Shown here piece after piece: positions 21,840-30,600 of a stretch of 64,000 bases of DNA. The notes under the pieces are model-generated. The model ran no database searches. It saw only the letters and a program-made list of their open reading frames with translations, and was not told where the DNA came from. The DNA lies in the IMG/VR virus record IMGVR_UViG_3300020474_000004, positions 16,921 through 80,920 of that record, one strand, 5' to 3'. The DNA comes from a virus. Both the position numbers and the translations under genes were made by a program. Within the stretch, counting starts at the first letter, position 1, and each line of letters begins with the position of its first letter.

Positions 21840-21863
21840 AAAATATCTTCTTCAAGATATTTT
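21840..21863 (+). other. Perfect hairpin between gp14 and gp15
   Basis: A perfect 10-bp inverted repeat, AAAATATCTT and AAGATATTTT, around a CTTC loop. It fills the gap between the two genes. AT-rich stem and no clean U-tract, so an RNA-processing or attenuating structure is as likely as a terminator. Confidence 0.55.
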
Positions 21864-21874
21864 AGGTTTTAGCA

Positions 21875-22876
21875 ATGTTTGAATATTTTTACAACGAAAT
21901 TTTGAGGAGAACGATTATTTCGTTTGGTACTCTATTCAATTCTATCGAGATTAGACAAACAAATACAAGTGATAGCGTTGTAAATGTTGTCAGAGTTCCA
22001 TTAGCATATGGACCAACACAGAAATTCTTAGCGAGATTAGAACAGTCACCAGATTTAAATAAATCTACTTCTTTATCGTTACCTAGAATGTCGTTCGAGT
22101 TTACAGGACTGACATATGATCCGGGCAGAAAAGTAACAACCACCCAAACTTTTTTAGCAAAAGATAAAGATACTGGAACTGAAGTAAAGAAGGCATATAT
22201 GCCAGTTCCTTATAATATGCAATTTGAATTGAGCATTATGACTAAACTAAATGATGATGCACTTCAAATAGTTGAACAGATTCTTCCATATTTTCAACCA
22301 GCATATAATCTCACAATCGAACTAGTAGAAACTATAAAAGAAAAAAGAGATGTTCCAATCGTTTTAGAGAACATCACAATGCAAGATGACTATGAGGGAG
22401 ATTTTTCCTCCAGAAGAGTTTTACTTTATACTCTAAGATTTACTGCTAAGACTTACCTTTTTGGTCCTGTTTCTTCTGCATCCAAAGATATTATCAAAAA
22501 GTCTACTATCAATTATCGTACTGGAGTCGATACTACAAATACACAAAGAGAGATATCATACTCTGCAATCCCAAGAGCAACTAAAAATTATGTCGGTGAT
22601 GCAGCAACTACACTTACTGCTGATATTGATAAGACAACCAAAATTATCGAAGTTGCAAATGCAAGTGGTTTATCTGCCAACACATATATTGATATTGATG
22701 AGGAGCAAATCTTTATCAAGTCAATCACCGGCAATAAACTGACGGTCAGAAGAGGAGATGACAAGACAACAATTGCAGATCATCTTAATGGAGCATCAGT
22801 ATTTGTGATAGATTCCGCCGATAATGCTCAGATAGAAGTTGGCGATGATTTTGGATTCAGTGGAAGTTATTTCTGA
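21875..22876 (+). CDS. 15: Tail sheath stabiliser / tail completion protein gp15
   Basis: Homologue of T4 gp15, the terminator ring at the head-proximal end of the tail. Clear matches to T4: start MFEYFYNEILRR (T4 MFGYFYNSSFRR), and QIVEQILPYFQPAYN in the middle (T4 QIVEQILPYFQPHFN), then SRRVLLYTLRFTAKTYLFGPV. 333 residues against 272. The T4-like core ends near residue 215; the last ~90 residues are a different module with IDEEQIFIKSI and LTVRRG motifs that also occurs in the baseplate giants. The ATG follows the hairpin in the gp14-gp15 gap. Confidence 0.93.
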   Translation: MFEYFYNEILRRTIISFGTLFNSIEIRQTNTSDSVVNVVRVPLAYGPTQKFLARLEQSPDLNKSTSLSLPRMSFEFTGLTYDPGRKVTTTQTFLAKDKDTGTEVKKAYMPVPYNMQFELSIMTKLNDDALQIVEQILPYFQPAYNLTIELVETIKEKRDVPIVLENITMQDDYEGDFSSRRVLLYTLRFTAKTYLFGPVSSASKDIIKKSTINYRTGVDTTNTQREISYSAIPRATKNYVGDAATTLTADIDKTTKIIEVANASGLSANTYIDIDEEQIFIKSITGNKLTVRRGDDKTTIADHLNGASVFVIDSADNAQIEVGDDFGFSGSYF

Positions 22877-22877
22877 T

Positions 22878-23294
22878 ATGAAAAATAAATTTGATAGTTT
22901 AAATGACGAGTTCAATGTCGATGATGACATTGTTCAGACTGAAGTTGTTAAAAGTAAAATAGAAAATATTAAAAAAACTTCTGATGACATTAAAAAAGAT
23001 TATGATTACACACGAGGAAATCTGTATAGTATTATAGAGAAAGGTCAAGAGGCGATAAATGGTATACTTGAAATTGCTCAAGAAAGTGAGATGCCTAGAG
23101 CGTATGAGGTTGCTGGCCAGTTAATCAAAAATGTTGCTGATGCCACAGATAAATTAATGGAACTGCAGAAAAAATTAAAGGATGTTGAGGAAGAGTCTCA
23201 GAAAGGACCATCAACAGTAAATAATGCACTCTTTGTAGGATCTACTGCAGACTTAGCAAAGATGTTAAAAGGAATGAATGATTCAGATAAATAA
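22878..23294 (+). CDS. 16: Small terminase subunit gp16
   Basis: Homologue of T4 gp16, the small terminase that regulates gp17 and recognises DNA for packaging. The YDYTRGNLYSIIEKG helix, the SEMPRAYEVAGQLI helix (T4 DSPRHMEVFATLMGQM), a long central coiled coil and the C-terminal ALFVGSTADLAKML (T4 ATVFMGSPTELMDEI) fit the family. I chose the ATG at 22878, giving 138 residues, because a GGAAG lies 11 bases upstream; an in-frame ATG at 22839 would add 13 residues inside gp15. Unlike in T4, the large subunit gene is not adjacent but 17.7 kb downstream. Confidence 0.88.
   Translation: MKNKFDSLNDEFNVDDDIVQTEVVKSKIENIKKTSDDIKKDYDYTRGNLYSIIEKGQEAINGILEIAQESEMPRAYEVAGQLIKNVADATDKLMELQKKLKDVEEESQKGPSTVNNALFVGSTADLAKMLKGMNDSDK
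23286..23293 (+). promoter_or_regulatory. T4-type late promoter octamer at gp16 stop
   Basis: GATAAATA runs into the gp16 stop codon and lies 14 bases before the ATG of the next gene. Confidence 0.55.
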
Positions 23295-23307
23295 CTAGAA
23301 ACGGAAG

Positions 23308-23643
23308 ATGTCAAATCCAGTACTTAATATAGTAATATCTCAAGGTTTTGATTTTGAAGAAACCTTCCAGTCAACTGAGGCTAATGGAACTACCAGTAAC
23401 TTGGCAGGATTTACTGCTTCCTCTGTGCTGAAAAAACACTCTGGTGCTTCTTCGTCTACACCATTTTCAGTTACTATTACTGGTAATACTGGAACTGTTG
23501 CAATTGCAATGACAAGTGGAAAGACAGTAGATTTGACTCCAGGAAGATATGTATATGACGTAAGATTAGTTTCATCAGCAGGAAAAGTATCAAGACTAGT
23601 TGAAGGAATGGCGTTAGTTACTCCTGGTATCACTACTTCATAA
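23308..23643 (+). CDS. Small beta-rich virion protein
   Basis: 111 residues with an all-beta pattern: an N-terminal strand NIVISQGFDFEETF, a Ser/Thr-rich middle and a C-terminal YDVRLVSSAGKVSRLVEG then V-T-P-G. This plan resembles the N-terminal domains of phage baseplate/receptor-binding proteins (BppU-like), which carry the same G-K-V-x-R-L-x-x-G turn; the resemblance is from memory and not tested. It opens the adhesion island between gp16 and gp17 and has its own late octamer. Likely a small tail or fibre-base component. Confidence 0.7.
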   Translation: MSNPVLNIVISQGFDFEETFQSTEANGTTSNLAGFTASSVLKKHSGASSSTPFSVTITGNTGTVAIAMTSGKTVDLTPGRYVYDVRLVSSAGKVSRLVEGMALVTPGITTS

Positions 23644-23646
23644 ATA
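23639..23646 (+). promoter_or_regulatory. T4-type late promoter octamer
   Basis: CATAAATA contains the stop codon of the preceding gene and lies 17 bases before the ATG at 23664. Confidence 0.6.
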
Positions 23647-23663
23647 AAAATAAAATCCGTTCC

Positions 23664-23963
23664 ATGGCTAGAATAGTAACTAAAAAGACCACAAGAACGA
23701 GATCAGTTCAGTCAGTAAAACCAGTGTCTAATCTGGAAGAATTGTCTGATGTAAATATCACTGGCGCACCGGATGCGTCGGTAGATGGGCATTTACTGAG
23801 TTTTGACTCAGCATCTAATAGTTTTGTTTTGATATCTCCCGATGAATACTTATCTAATACTGTAGCAGATGGAGATATTCCAGATCCATTTGTTACCCAG
23901 TTAGAAGGCGAACTTAACTTGGGAGACTTGCAGATTGAAAATCTTGATGGTGGTGCGTTCTAA
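23664..23963 (+). CDS. Small virion/fibre-linker protein with DGGxF C-terminus
   Basis: 99 residues. The N-terminus is basic (KKTTRTRS), then a segment LEELSDVNITG ... DGHLLSFD that resembles the repeat used in phage fibre proteins to attach or space domains. It ends NLDGGAF. The next ORF ends IDGGEF and the fibre at 27603 ends IDAGAF, so the C-terminus looks like a shared interaction tag. Function unknown; context says tail fibre or its adaptor. Its stop overlaps the start of the next ORF (taATG). Confidence 0.7.
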   Translation: MARIVTKKTTRTRSVQSVKPVSNLEELSDVNITGAPDASVDGHLLSFDSASNSFVLISPDEYLSNTVADGDIPDPFVTQLEGELNLGDLQIENLDGGAF

Positions 23964-24202
23964 TGTCAGTTCGTAGACTTCAAGATTTTGACAATACTAA
24001 TTTTGGGTCATTAGATTCTGGTAAAGATAAAGATGTTGTTTTCTTTAATACGACAACTGGAAATTTTGAATTAAGAAAAATTGGACAAACTTTAACAGCA
24101 TCTACATCTACTGGTACTCCTTCAGCATTAGTCGATCAAATCGAGAGTGAACTCGATATTAGTAAGATTGATTTTAGAGGAATAGACGGAGGAGAATTTT
24201 GA
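23963..24202 (+). CDS. Small virion/fibre-linker protein with DGGxF C-terminus
   Basis: 79 residues, start overlapping the previous stop by one base. Middle segment FGSLDSGKDKDVVFFNTTTGNF resembles the domain of the preceding ORF (a G-x-L-x-x-x-D/S pattern then a short strand pair), and the C-terminus IDFRGIDGGEF matches its C-terminal tag, so the two may be diverged duplicates. No known family recognised. Probably a structural partner of the fibre genes downstream. Confidence 0.68.
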   Translation: MSVRRLQDFDNTNFGSLDSGKDKDVVFFNTTTGNFELRKIGQTLTASTSTGTPSALVDQIESELDISKIDFRGIDGGEF

Positions 24203-24209
24203 CTAAATA
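24202..24209 (+). promoter_or_regulatory. Variant late-promoter-like octamer
   Basis: ACTAAATA directly follows the stop of the 79-residue ORF and precedes the fibre gene at 24239 by 29 bases. One base off the late octamer. Confidence 0.3.
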
Positions 24210-24238
24210 ATACTAACGATATATTGTAAATACACGAG

Positions 24239-27200
24239 ATGCCCGCACCTGTAATTCAGTTTAAACGTGGTATTCTTGCCAATCTACCCGCACTGAGGGC
24301 AGGTGAACCAGGTTTTACCACAGATACTAGCGATTTATATGTTGGTATTGACTCTACCACAAGTAATAATCAATTTGTAGGATCAGGAAGATTTTGGTCC
24401 ACTGGATCTGCTACTGTAGGTAGTGGAGTCAAACTTGTCGAAGGCACTAATAATGGAACTAGTGCAATAACAATCAAGGCACCAAATAGTCTTGGTTCTG
24501 ATGTTACATTCACCTTTCCGGGATCTGATGGAACTAACGGTCAGGTTCTATCAACGAATGGTTCTGGGACATTATCTTTTATTGATTCTGCCGCAACGCT
24601 AAACATTGTAGGTGATTCAGGATCTGATGCTGTTGCACTTCTTTCAGATAACCTGACCTTTAGTGGAACTTCAAACGAAGTTGTTACTGCAGTCACGAAT
24701 AATACGATAACCATAAGTCTGCCTGATGACGTAACAATCGGTCAAGATTTAACTGTTACTAGAGATTTATCAGTTAATAGAAATGTCGCTATTACTGGAA
24801 ACACAGTATTAAGTAGCACTGGTTCTATTCAGATTCCAAAAGGAACAACTGCTCAGAGATTAAGCGGTGTTCTTGGTCAAATCAGATATAACACAACCTT
24901 ATCACAGTTTGAGGGATATGGTGCTGGTAACGCATGGGGATCTCTTGGTGGCGTAAAAGACGTAGATGGGGATACATTTATCAGAGCAGAATCTGCTGCT
25001 GGACAGGATGAAGATTCGCTTGAGTTCTTAACGGGAAGCAGCGTTAGAGTTTCGATTGACTCTGTTGGTAACGTTGGTGTTGGAACTACCGGTGGTCCCA
25101 GTGCAGATTCTACAAACGATACAGTGCTTAATGTTGGTATCGTTACTGCAAACAACTATTATGGAACTGGTGGAGATCTCAAGTTGGGATCTGCTGGTGA
25201 CGGAAGTTTAACTACATCTGGAGCACTTAATACGTTTACAACGGCATCAACTATTGTTAATAGTATTGATGATCTGAATGAAGTAGCATTCAATATCATT
25301 AAGAATACTGCTGTAACAGATGTTGGATTTACAGCAGACTCTACTTCAGGTGCTGCAACACTTACAGTTACTTTAACTATCACCTCTTCTGGCAACGCAA
25401 ACCAGTTTATTATCAACTGGGGTGACGGAAGTGCATTAGAAACAACCACAGACTCTACACCAACACACAACTATACTGATTCTGGTGGTGGTACTTATAA
25501 TGTAACAGTCATAGCAAGGAACTCTTCTGGTGTAGGTGCAGGTCACTCCCAATCTTTGACAAAGAGTAATTTTATTACAGTATTCACTCCTGCTCCTGTA
25601 ATGGGATTCAGTTTGTTCAGGGCATCCTCTGGCGGATCAGCACTGAGTGGAAATGACCTCTATGTCATCGATAATGGCGGTGGTCCTAGTAACTATCATA
25701 CTCTGCATCTTGACAACACTACACAAAATGCAACGGGTGTTGGTGCAACATTCACAATCAACTGGGGAGATGGATCTTCTGTACAAACTGTAACCACTGA
25801 TAATGCTGCTGGTGGCGCAGGTGGATCTGCTGGAAGACTTTCTCACCAGTGGGCAGATGGTACAAGCAGTGGCACTAGCACAGATAACGTCACTCTTACT
25901 ATTACTAACCATACAACAACTGATCCATCTGAGATTCCAAAGGCCACATCGACAGCGATCAAGGTTTACCAAGATGATGTTGCTGCTCCTGCTAATCTTG
26001 GAACTAAGACACTTTCGAACGTTTCCAGTCAAGGAACTTCGCCAAGACTCGCATCTGGATTTTCTGCTAACGGGGTAAGTGGACTCAACGCTGGTGATTC
26101 TGTCACAAGAGTCTCTAGTGGAACAGCAACTGCTGGTCCTATAACAACCTTTGCTTATGATGGAAATAACGGAACACTCTCTGCTAATGTAACTGGATCC
26201 ACTGATGGTAGCAGGGGACTTACTTCTGGTGATGACACTGGAAACTATACAAGTCTTCAGATCACCGATGAAAGTGATTATCAACTCTTAGATTCTTCTG
26301 GTTCAACAACATCTTTCGCAAACAGCATTTACTATCCCGGACTTTACAAAGGATTTAAGGCAAGAGTTTCTAAATCTGTTGCTTCTCTATCGACCGGTGC
26401 AAACAGTATGCAACTGGTTCATAGCACTCAGGGTTCAACAAACGTTGTCAAGTTTGTAAAGGACAACCTAACTGCAAGTCCAAGCATCTCTGCAACAGGA
26501 AGTCTTGCTCAGGGAACCGCAGGAACATTTAGATATATCTCTGGTATTCCTTACTACAACTCTGGTTCTCCTACTTTAACTCTCTCTGGAGTTACTATTT
26601 CTAATTTAGTTGGTCAGTGTCATACTAACCAGTCAAATATTGTTGAGGTAGATGATGGAAGCAACCAAGAGGGAACATCATCAAACGCAATTACTAACAC
26701 AGATTATACATATGCCCAGATTGATGGGTCTACAACCATGTTAAGTAGTGGTGTGCCACTCGCCAATACGGGAACTTCCTCTGCATATGCAATTGGTAAT
26801 CTCACAGTTCCAATTACTTCTTCAAGTGTCAGAACTATTAGTAGAGTCAAGGCTCGTGCTCGTAATGTAAATGGTGTTGGTTCTTACGGGTCTGACATTA
26901 CTACAAACGTTCAGGTTCATACAGCATCACAAAGCGGAATTAGTGAGATCGCGATTGCAGTTTCTGATTCTCTGGGTGATGGATTTGATGATGATGGAGT
27001 AAGAATCTATGACTTTAAGGATGCTGCTGCCGATAATCCATCATTTAACGGAAGCACAAACTTCTATACAAATCAACCATATACTGAGTCATTAGCTTCT
27101 GGAACTGTTGGCGTGAAAGAAGCAATCCTCAGACTTGGAGTTATCAAGTTTGACCAGACAGATTTCTCTTCTGGATATCTCCCTGCAGGTCCAGATAGAA

Positions 27201-27589
27201 GTTCTGCTCCTGCGAAACAATATTTCACGTTTGCCTTCCGACGAACACCGCTTGCTAACTTCAATATAAATATTACATCAAGTGGGATAACAGGTCTCTG
27301 GATAGCAGCACCTGGAACTCAGATAGATAGTACTAGTGGTATCAATGGTTGGTTAAAGGCGGATACTCAATACGCTGGATCCGGAATTCCTGGAAGCGGC
27401 ACAGGTGGTAATGGTAGTGATGGATGTGCTTCAACTGGTTCTGATAGAATTCAAGCAGATACTGCATTAAGTGGAAGTTATACAATGACTCTTGGATCAG
27501 AAAACCTCAGTAATGCTACTGGTAATGTTGTTTTGATAAGAATTGCATTAGATTCTGGTCAATCCGTAACAGCTCTTTCCGTATCCTAA
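24239..27589 (+). CDS. Tail-fibre-like protein with PKD-like domains
   Basis: 1116 residues. The N-terminus (IQFKRGILANLPALRAGEPG then FTTDTSDLYVG) is the module found at the start of many phage fibres and in Mtd-type tropism proteins, probably for attachment. A repeat region with RDLSVNRNVAITGN-type beta turns follows. Two PKD-like Ig domains are visible by their N-W-G-D-G-S cores at about residues 400 and 507. The C-terminal third is Ser/Gly-rich with no recognised enzyme motif. Role: probably host-surface binding. Virion location is inferred from family and neighbours. No late octamer exact match upstream, only the ACTAAATA variant. Confidence 0.78.
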   Translation: MPAPVIQFKRGILANLPALRAGEPGFTTDTSDLYVGIDSTTSNNQFVGSGRFWSTGSATVGSGVKLVEGTNNGTSAITIKAPNSLGSDVTFTFPGSDGTNGQVLSTNGSGTLSFIDSAATLNIVGDSGSDAVALLSDNLTFSGTSNEVVTAVTNNTITISLPDDVTIGQDLTVTRDLSVNRNVAITGNTVLSSTGSIQIPKGTTAQRLSGVLGQIRYNTTLSQFEGYGAGNAWGSLGGVKDVDGDTFIRAESAAGQDEDSLEFLTGSSVRVSIDSVGNVGVGTTGGPSADSTNDTVLNVGIVTANNYYGTGGDLKLGSAGDGSLTTSGALNTFTTASTIVNSIDDLNEVAFNIIKNTAVTDVGFTADSTSGAATLTVTLTITSSGNANQFIINWGDGSALETTTDSTPTHNYTDSGGGTYNVTVIARNSSGVGAGHSQSLTKSNFITVFTPAPVMGFSLFRASSGGSALSGNDLYVIDNGGGPSNYHTLHLDNTTQNATGVGATFTINWGDGSSVQTVTTDNAAGGAGGSAGRLSHQWADGTSSGTSTDNVTLTITNHTTTDPSEIPKATSTAIKVYQDDVAAPANLGTKTLSNVSSQGTSPRLASGFSANGVSGLNAGDSVTRVSSGTATAGPITTFAYDGNNGTLSANVTGSTDGSRGLTSGDDTGNYTSLQITDESDYQLLDSSGSTTSFANSIYYPGLYKGFKARVSKSVASLSTGANSMQLVHSTQGSTNVVKFVKDNLTASPSISATGSLAQGTAGTFRYISGIPYYNSGSPTLTLSGVTISNLVGQCHTNQSNIVEVDDGSNQEGTSSNAITNTDYTYAQIDGSTTMLSSGVPLANTGTSSAYAIGNLTVPITSSSVRTISRVKARARNVNGVGSYGSDITTNVQVHTASQSGISEIAIAVSDSLGDGFDDDGVRIYDFKDAAADNPSFNGSTNFYTNQPYTESLASGTVGVKEAILRLGVIKFDQTDFSSGYLPAGPDRSSAPAKQYFTFAFRRTPLANFNINITSSGITGLWIAAPGTQIDSTSGINGWLKADTQYAGSGIPGSGTGGNGSDGCASTGSDRIQADTALSGSYTMTLGSENLSNATGNVVLIRIALDSGQSVTALSVS

Positions 27590-27602
27590 GGTTATTAAGT
27601 AA

Positions 27603-30600
27603 ATGGCAATTTCAGAAGCACAAAAGGTTGACTTTCTTTGGAAGAAACTTGGTTACGGAGTTTCCAAGACCGATACTAATGCCAACAAGAAGGCAACTAA
27701 TGAATCAATAGCAAGTCCTCTACTTCTAAGAGGAAATAATGTATGGTCTCAGGCAGACCTAATCCCTGGCACAATGCCAGCATCTTCTGCTGGTGTAGTT
27801 ACTGTATATCCAACGACTGCACCAGATGAAACTACAGCAGATGCATCGGCATCATCTAATAGAACTTGGAAAACTGGATTAACTGATTGGATACCACCAG
27901 AGATTGGATCAACTTATCTTGTAAAGGTATATGTTCATACTGCTGGCGATGCTGCTAATGCTGCTGGTAGTGGAACTCAGGTATTTGGTGCTGGTTCTGG
28001 TAACAATGACGAATGGTTCTTTGACTATCAATCGGGCACTTTACACTTTATTGGAACAAATCTTCCAAACGGTGTAAATTTTTCTGGAAAGAGTGTTTAC
28101 GTAAGTGGTGCAAGATATACCGGTATTAAAGGTGTATCTGTTCCTGGATCTACCGCGACATTTAGTGATGTTAATGCAACTGGTATTGGTACATTCCAAT
28201 CTGGTGGTAGATTAGATGACGTTCAGATTGGTAGAACTGCAGCTAATGAGATTGATACAACGGCAGGAAATCTTATCTTAGATTCTGCTGGTGGAACAGT
28301 TCAGATTACTGACAATGCATCTGTTACCGGTAATACAACACTTAGTGGAACACTAGATGTAGATGGGCAGACTGATTTAGATGTATTAAACGTTGCTGAG
28401 ACCGCCACATTTAGTGCTGCAATCGACGCAAATGGGTCTTTGGATGTCGATGGTCATACAGAACTTGATGACGTTAATATCGCTGGTATAGCAACCGCTA
28501 CGGCAGTTCATTTAGGTGCTGAGGGATCGGCACTTCGTCTTACCACTAATACAATTTCTGGTCCTGCGACTATTACGATTGACCCTGCTGGTGTCGGAGA
28601 TAACACAGGAACACTCGTTGTTGCTGGTAATCTCCAAGTTGACGGAACACAAACTACCATCAACTCAACGACAGTCAATATAGACGATAAAAACATTCAG
28701 GTTGCCACTGGTGCTGCTAATGACGCAGCTGCTGATGGTGCTGGTATTACGGTTGATTCTGGTGAGGGAGACAAGACGTTCCAGTTTGAAGCAACCGGTG
28801 ATAACTGGGGTGCATCAGAGAATTTAAATCTTGCCTCTGGTAAAGCATATAAGATTAATAACACAAGCGTTCTTAACGCTACAACTCTTGGTGGAGCAGT
28901 TGTAAACTCTTCACTTACAAGTGTTGGAACTCTTACTGGTCTTACGGTTTCAGGTAATGCATCTGTTGAGGGTAATGTAGATCTTGGTAACGCTACCTCG
29001 GATACAATCACTGCAACTGGTAGATTTGACAGTGATTTAGTTCCATCTTCAGATGATGCAAGAGACTTAGGAACTTCTGCATTAAAGTGGAAAGATATTT
29101 ACATTGATGGTGTTGCATATGTTGATGATATTCACGCTGCAGATTGTGATATTAATGGTGGTAGCATCGATGGTGCTGCGATTGGTGCTAACTCTGCCTC
29201 GACTGGTGCTTTTACAAGTGTCACTGCAAGTGGTAATGCTACGGTAACAGGCAATATAGATGTAGATGGACATACAAATCTCGATAACGTAAGTATTGCA
29301 GGTCTCACAACTCATGCTGCTGGAGTAACATTCTCTGGTGCAATTGATGCTAACTCTACTGCTACATTTGCTACAGCAGTTATAGAAGATCTCACCAACA
29401 ATCGTGTAGTTATTGCTGGTTCTGGTGGAGAACTCGAAGATAGTGCAAATCTTACCTTTGATGGGTCAACTCTTAATGTTGTCGGACTTGCAGATCTTGA
29501 TAATGTAAATGTATCGAGTGCTGCAACTGTATCAACACTAATTGATGTTCAGGGTTATATAAAGGGATATAAGTTCCTCTCTGCTCCTTACGGAAGCACA
29601 ACAACAATTACTGTTACTGTTGCGAGTAAAGATGCAACTCACAGATACCAAGGAACTGGTAGTGGATCTGGATATTTACTAGACGGAGTTCAATCTCCAA
29701 TTCTCACGTTAACTCCAGGTAGAACTTACAGATTCGATACATCACATACAAGTAACGGTGGTCACCCATTCCTCTTCTATATGGAAGCGGATAAGACTAC
29801 TCAGTATACTACAAACGTTACCACAAACGGCACAGCAGGTAATGCTGGAGCATACACGCAGATTGTAGTCGGAGATGAAACTCCATCGGTTCTCCACTAT
29901 CAGTGCTCTGCTCATGGTTACATGGGTAACGCTGTTGTTACCAACTCTAATGCAATTAACTCAAACTATGCCGCAACTCTTCGCGGTGGATTGAGTGTTA
30001 CTGGAACAACAACGCTTGGAACTCTCGCATTCTCTGCTGGTGGTTCTTCGGTAACTGGTGTTCTTGATGAAGATAATTTTGCAAGCAACAGCAATACTAA
30101 ACTCGCGACTCAACAATCAATCAAGGCATATGTTGATTCTCAAATCACTGGATCTGATTTAGATTTCCAAGGCGATAGTGGTGGCGCACTTTCTATCGAT
30201 CTTGATAGTGAAACTCTGACGATTGCTGGAACAGCAAATGAGATTGTAACATCTGGATCTGGAAATACATTGACTATTAGTCTTCCAACCACAGTTACCA
30301 ATGATAATTTCCAAACCACTGCTGCTGGTAGAGTTACTACTGGTCTTATTGCGTCCGAAAACAATACAGATGGATTAACATTAGCAACTGGTGGTGGCAA
30401 AAAGTGGTTAAAAGGAACTGCTAATGCACAAGTTGAACTTTTTCATAATAATAATAAAAAATTTGAAACTACTTCATCCGGTGTTATCGTTACTGGCATT
30501 TCATCTGCAACAAGTTTAAGATTAGGCACTAGCACATTAGTAAGTGGTGTTCTTGATGAGGACAACTTGGCAAGTGACAGTGCCACTTCGCTTGCAACTC

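Noticed and set aside
25637-26284. Minus-strand open frame of 215 codons
   Set aside because: It is a shadow of the Ser/Thr/Gly-rich fibre gene on the + strand; composition is Ser/Cys-rich without domain features, and no minus-strand gene has a ribosome-binding site or promoter here.
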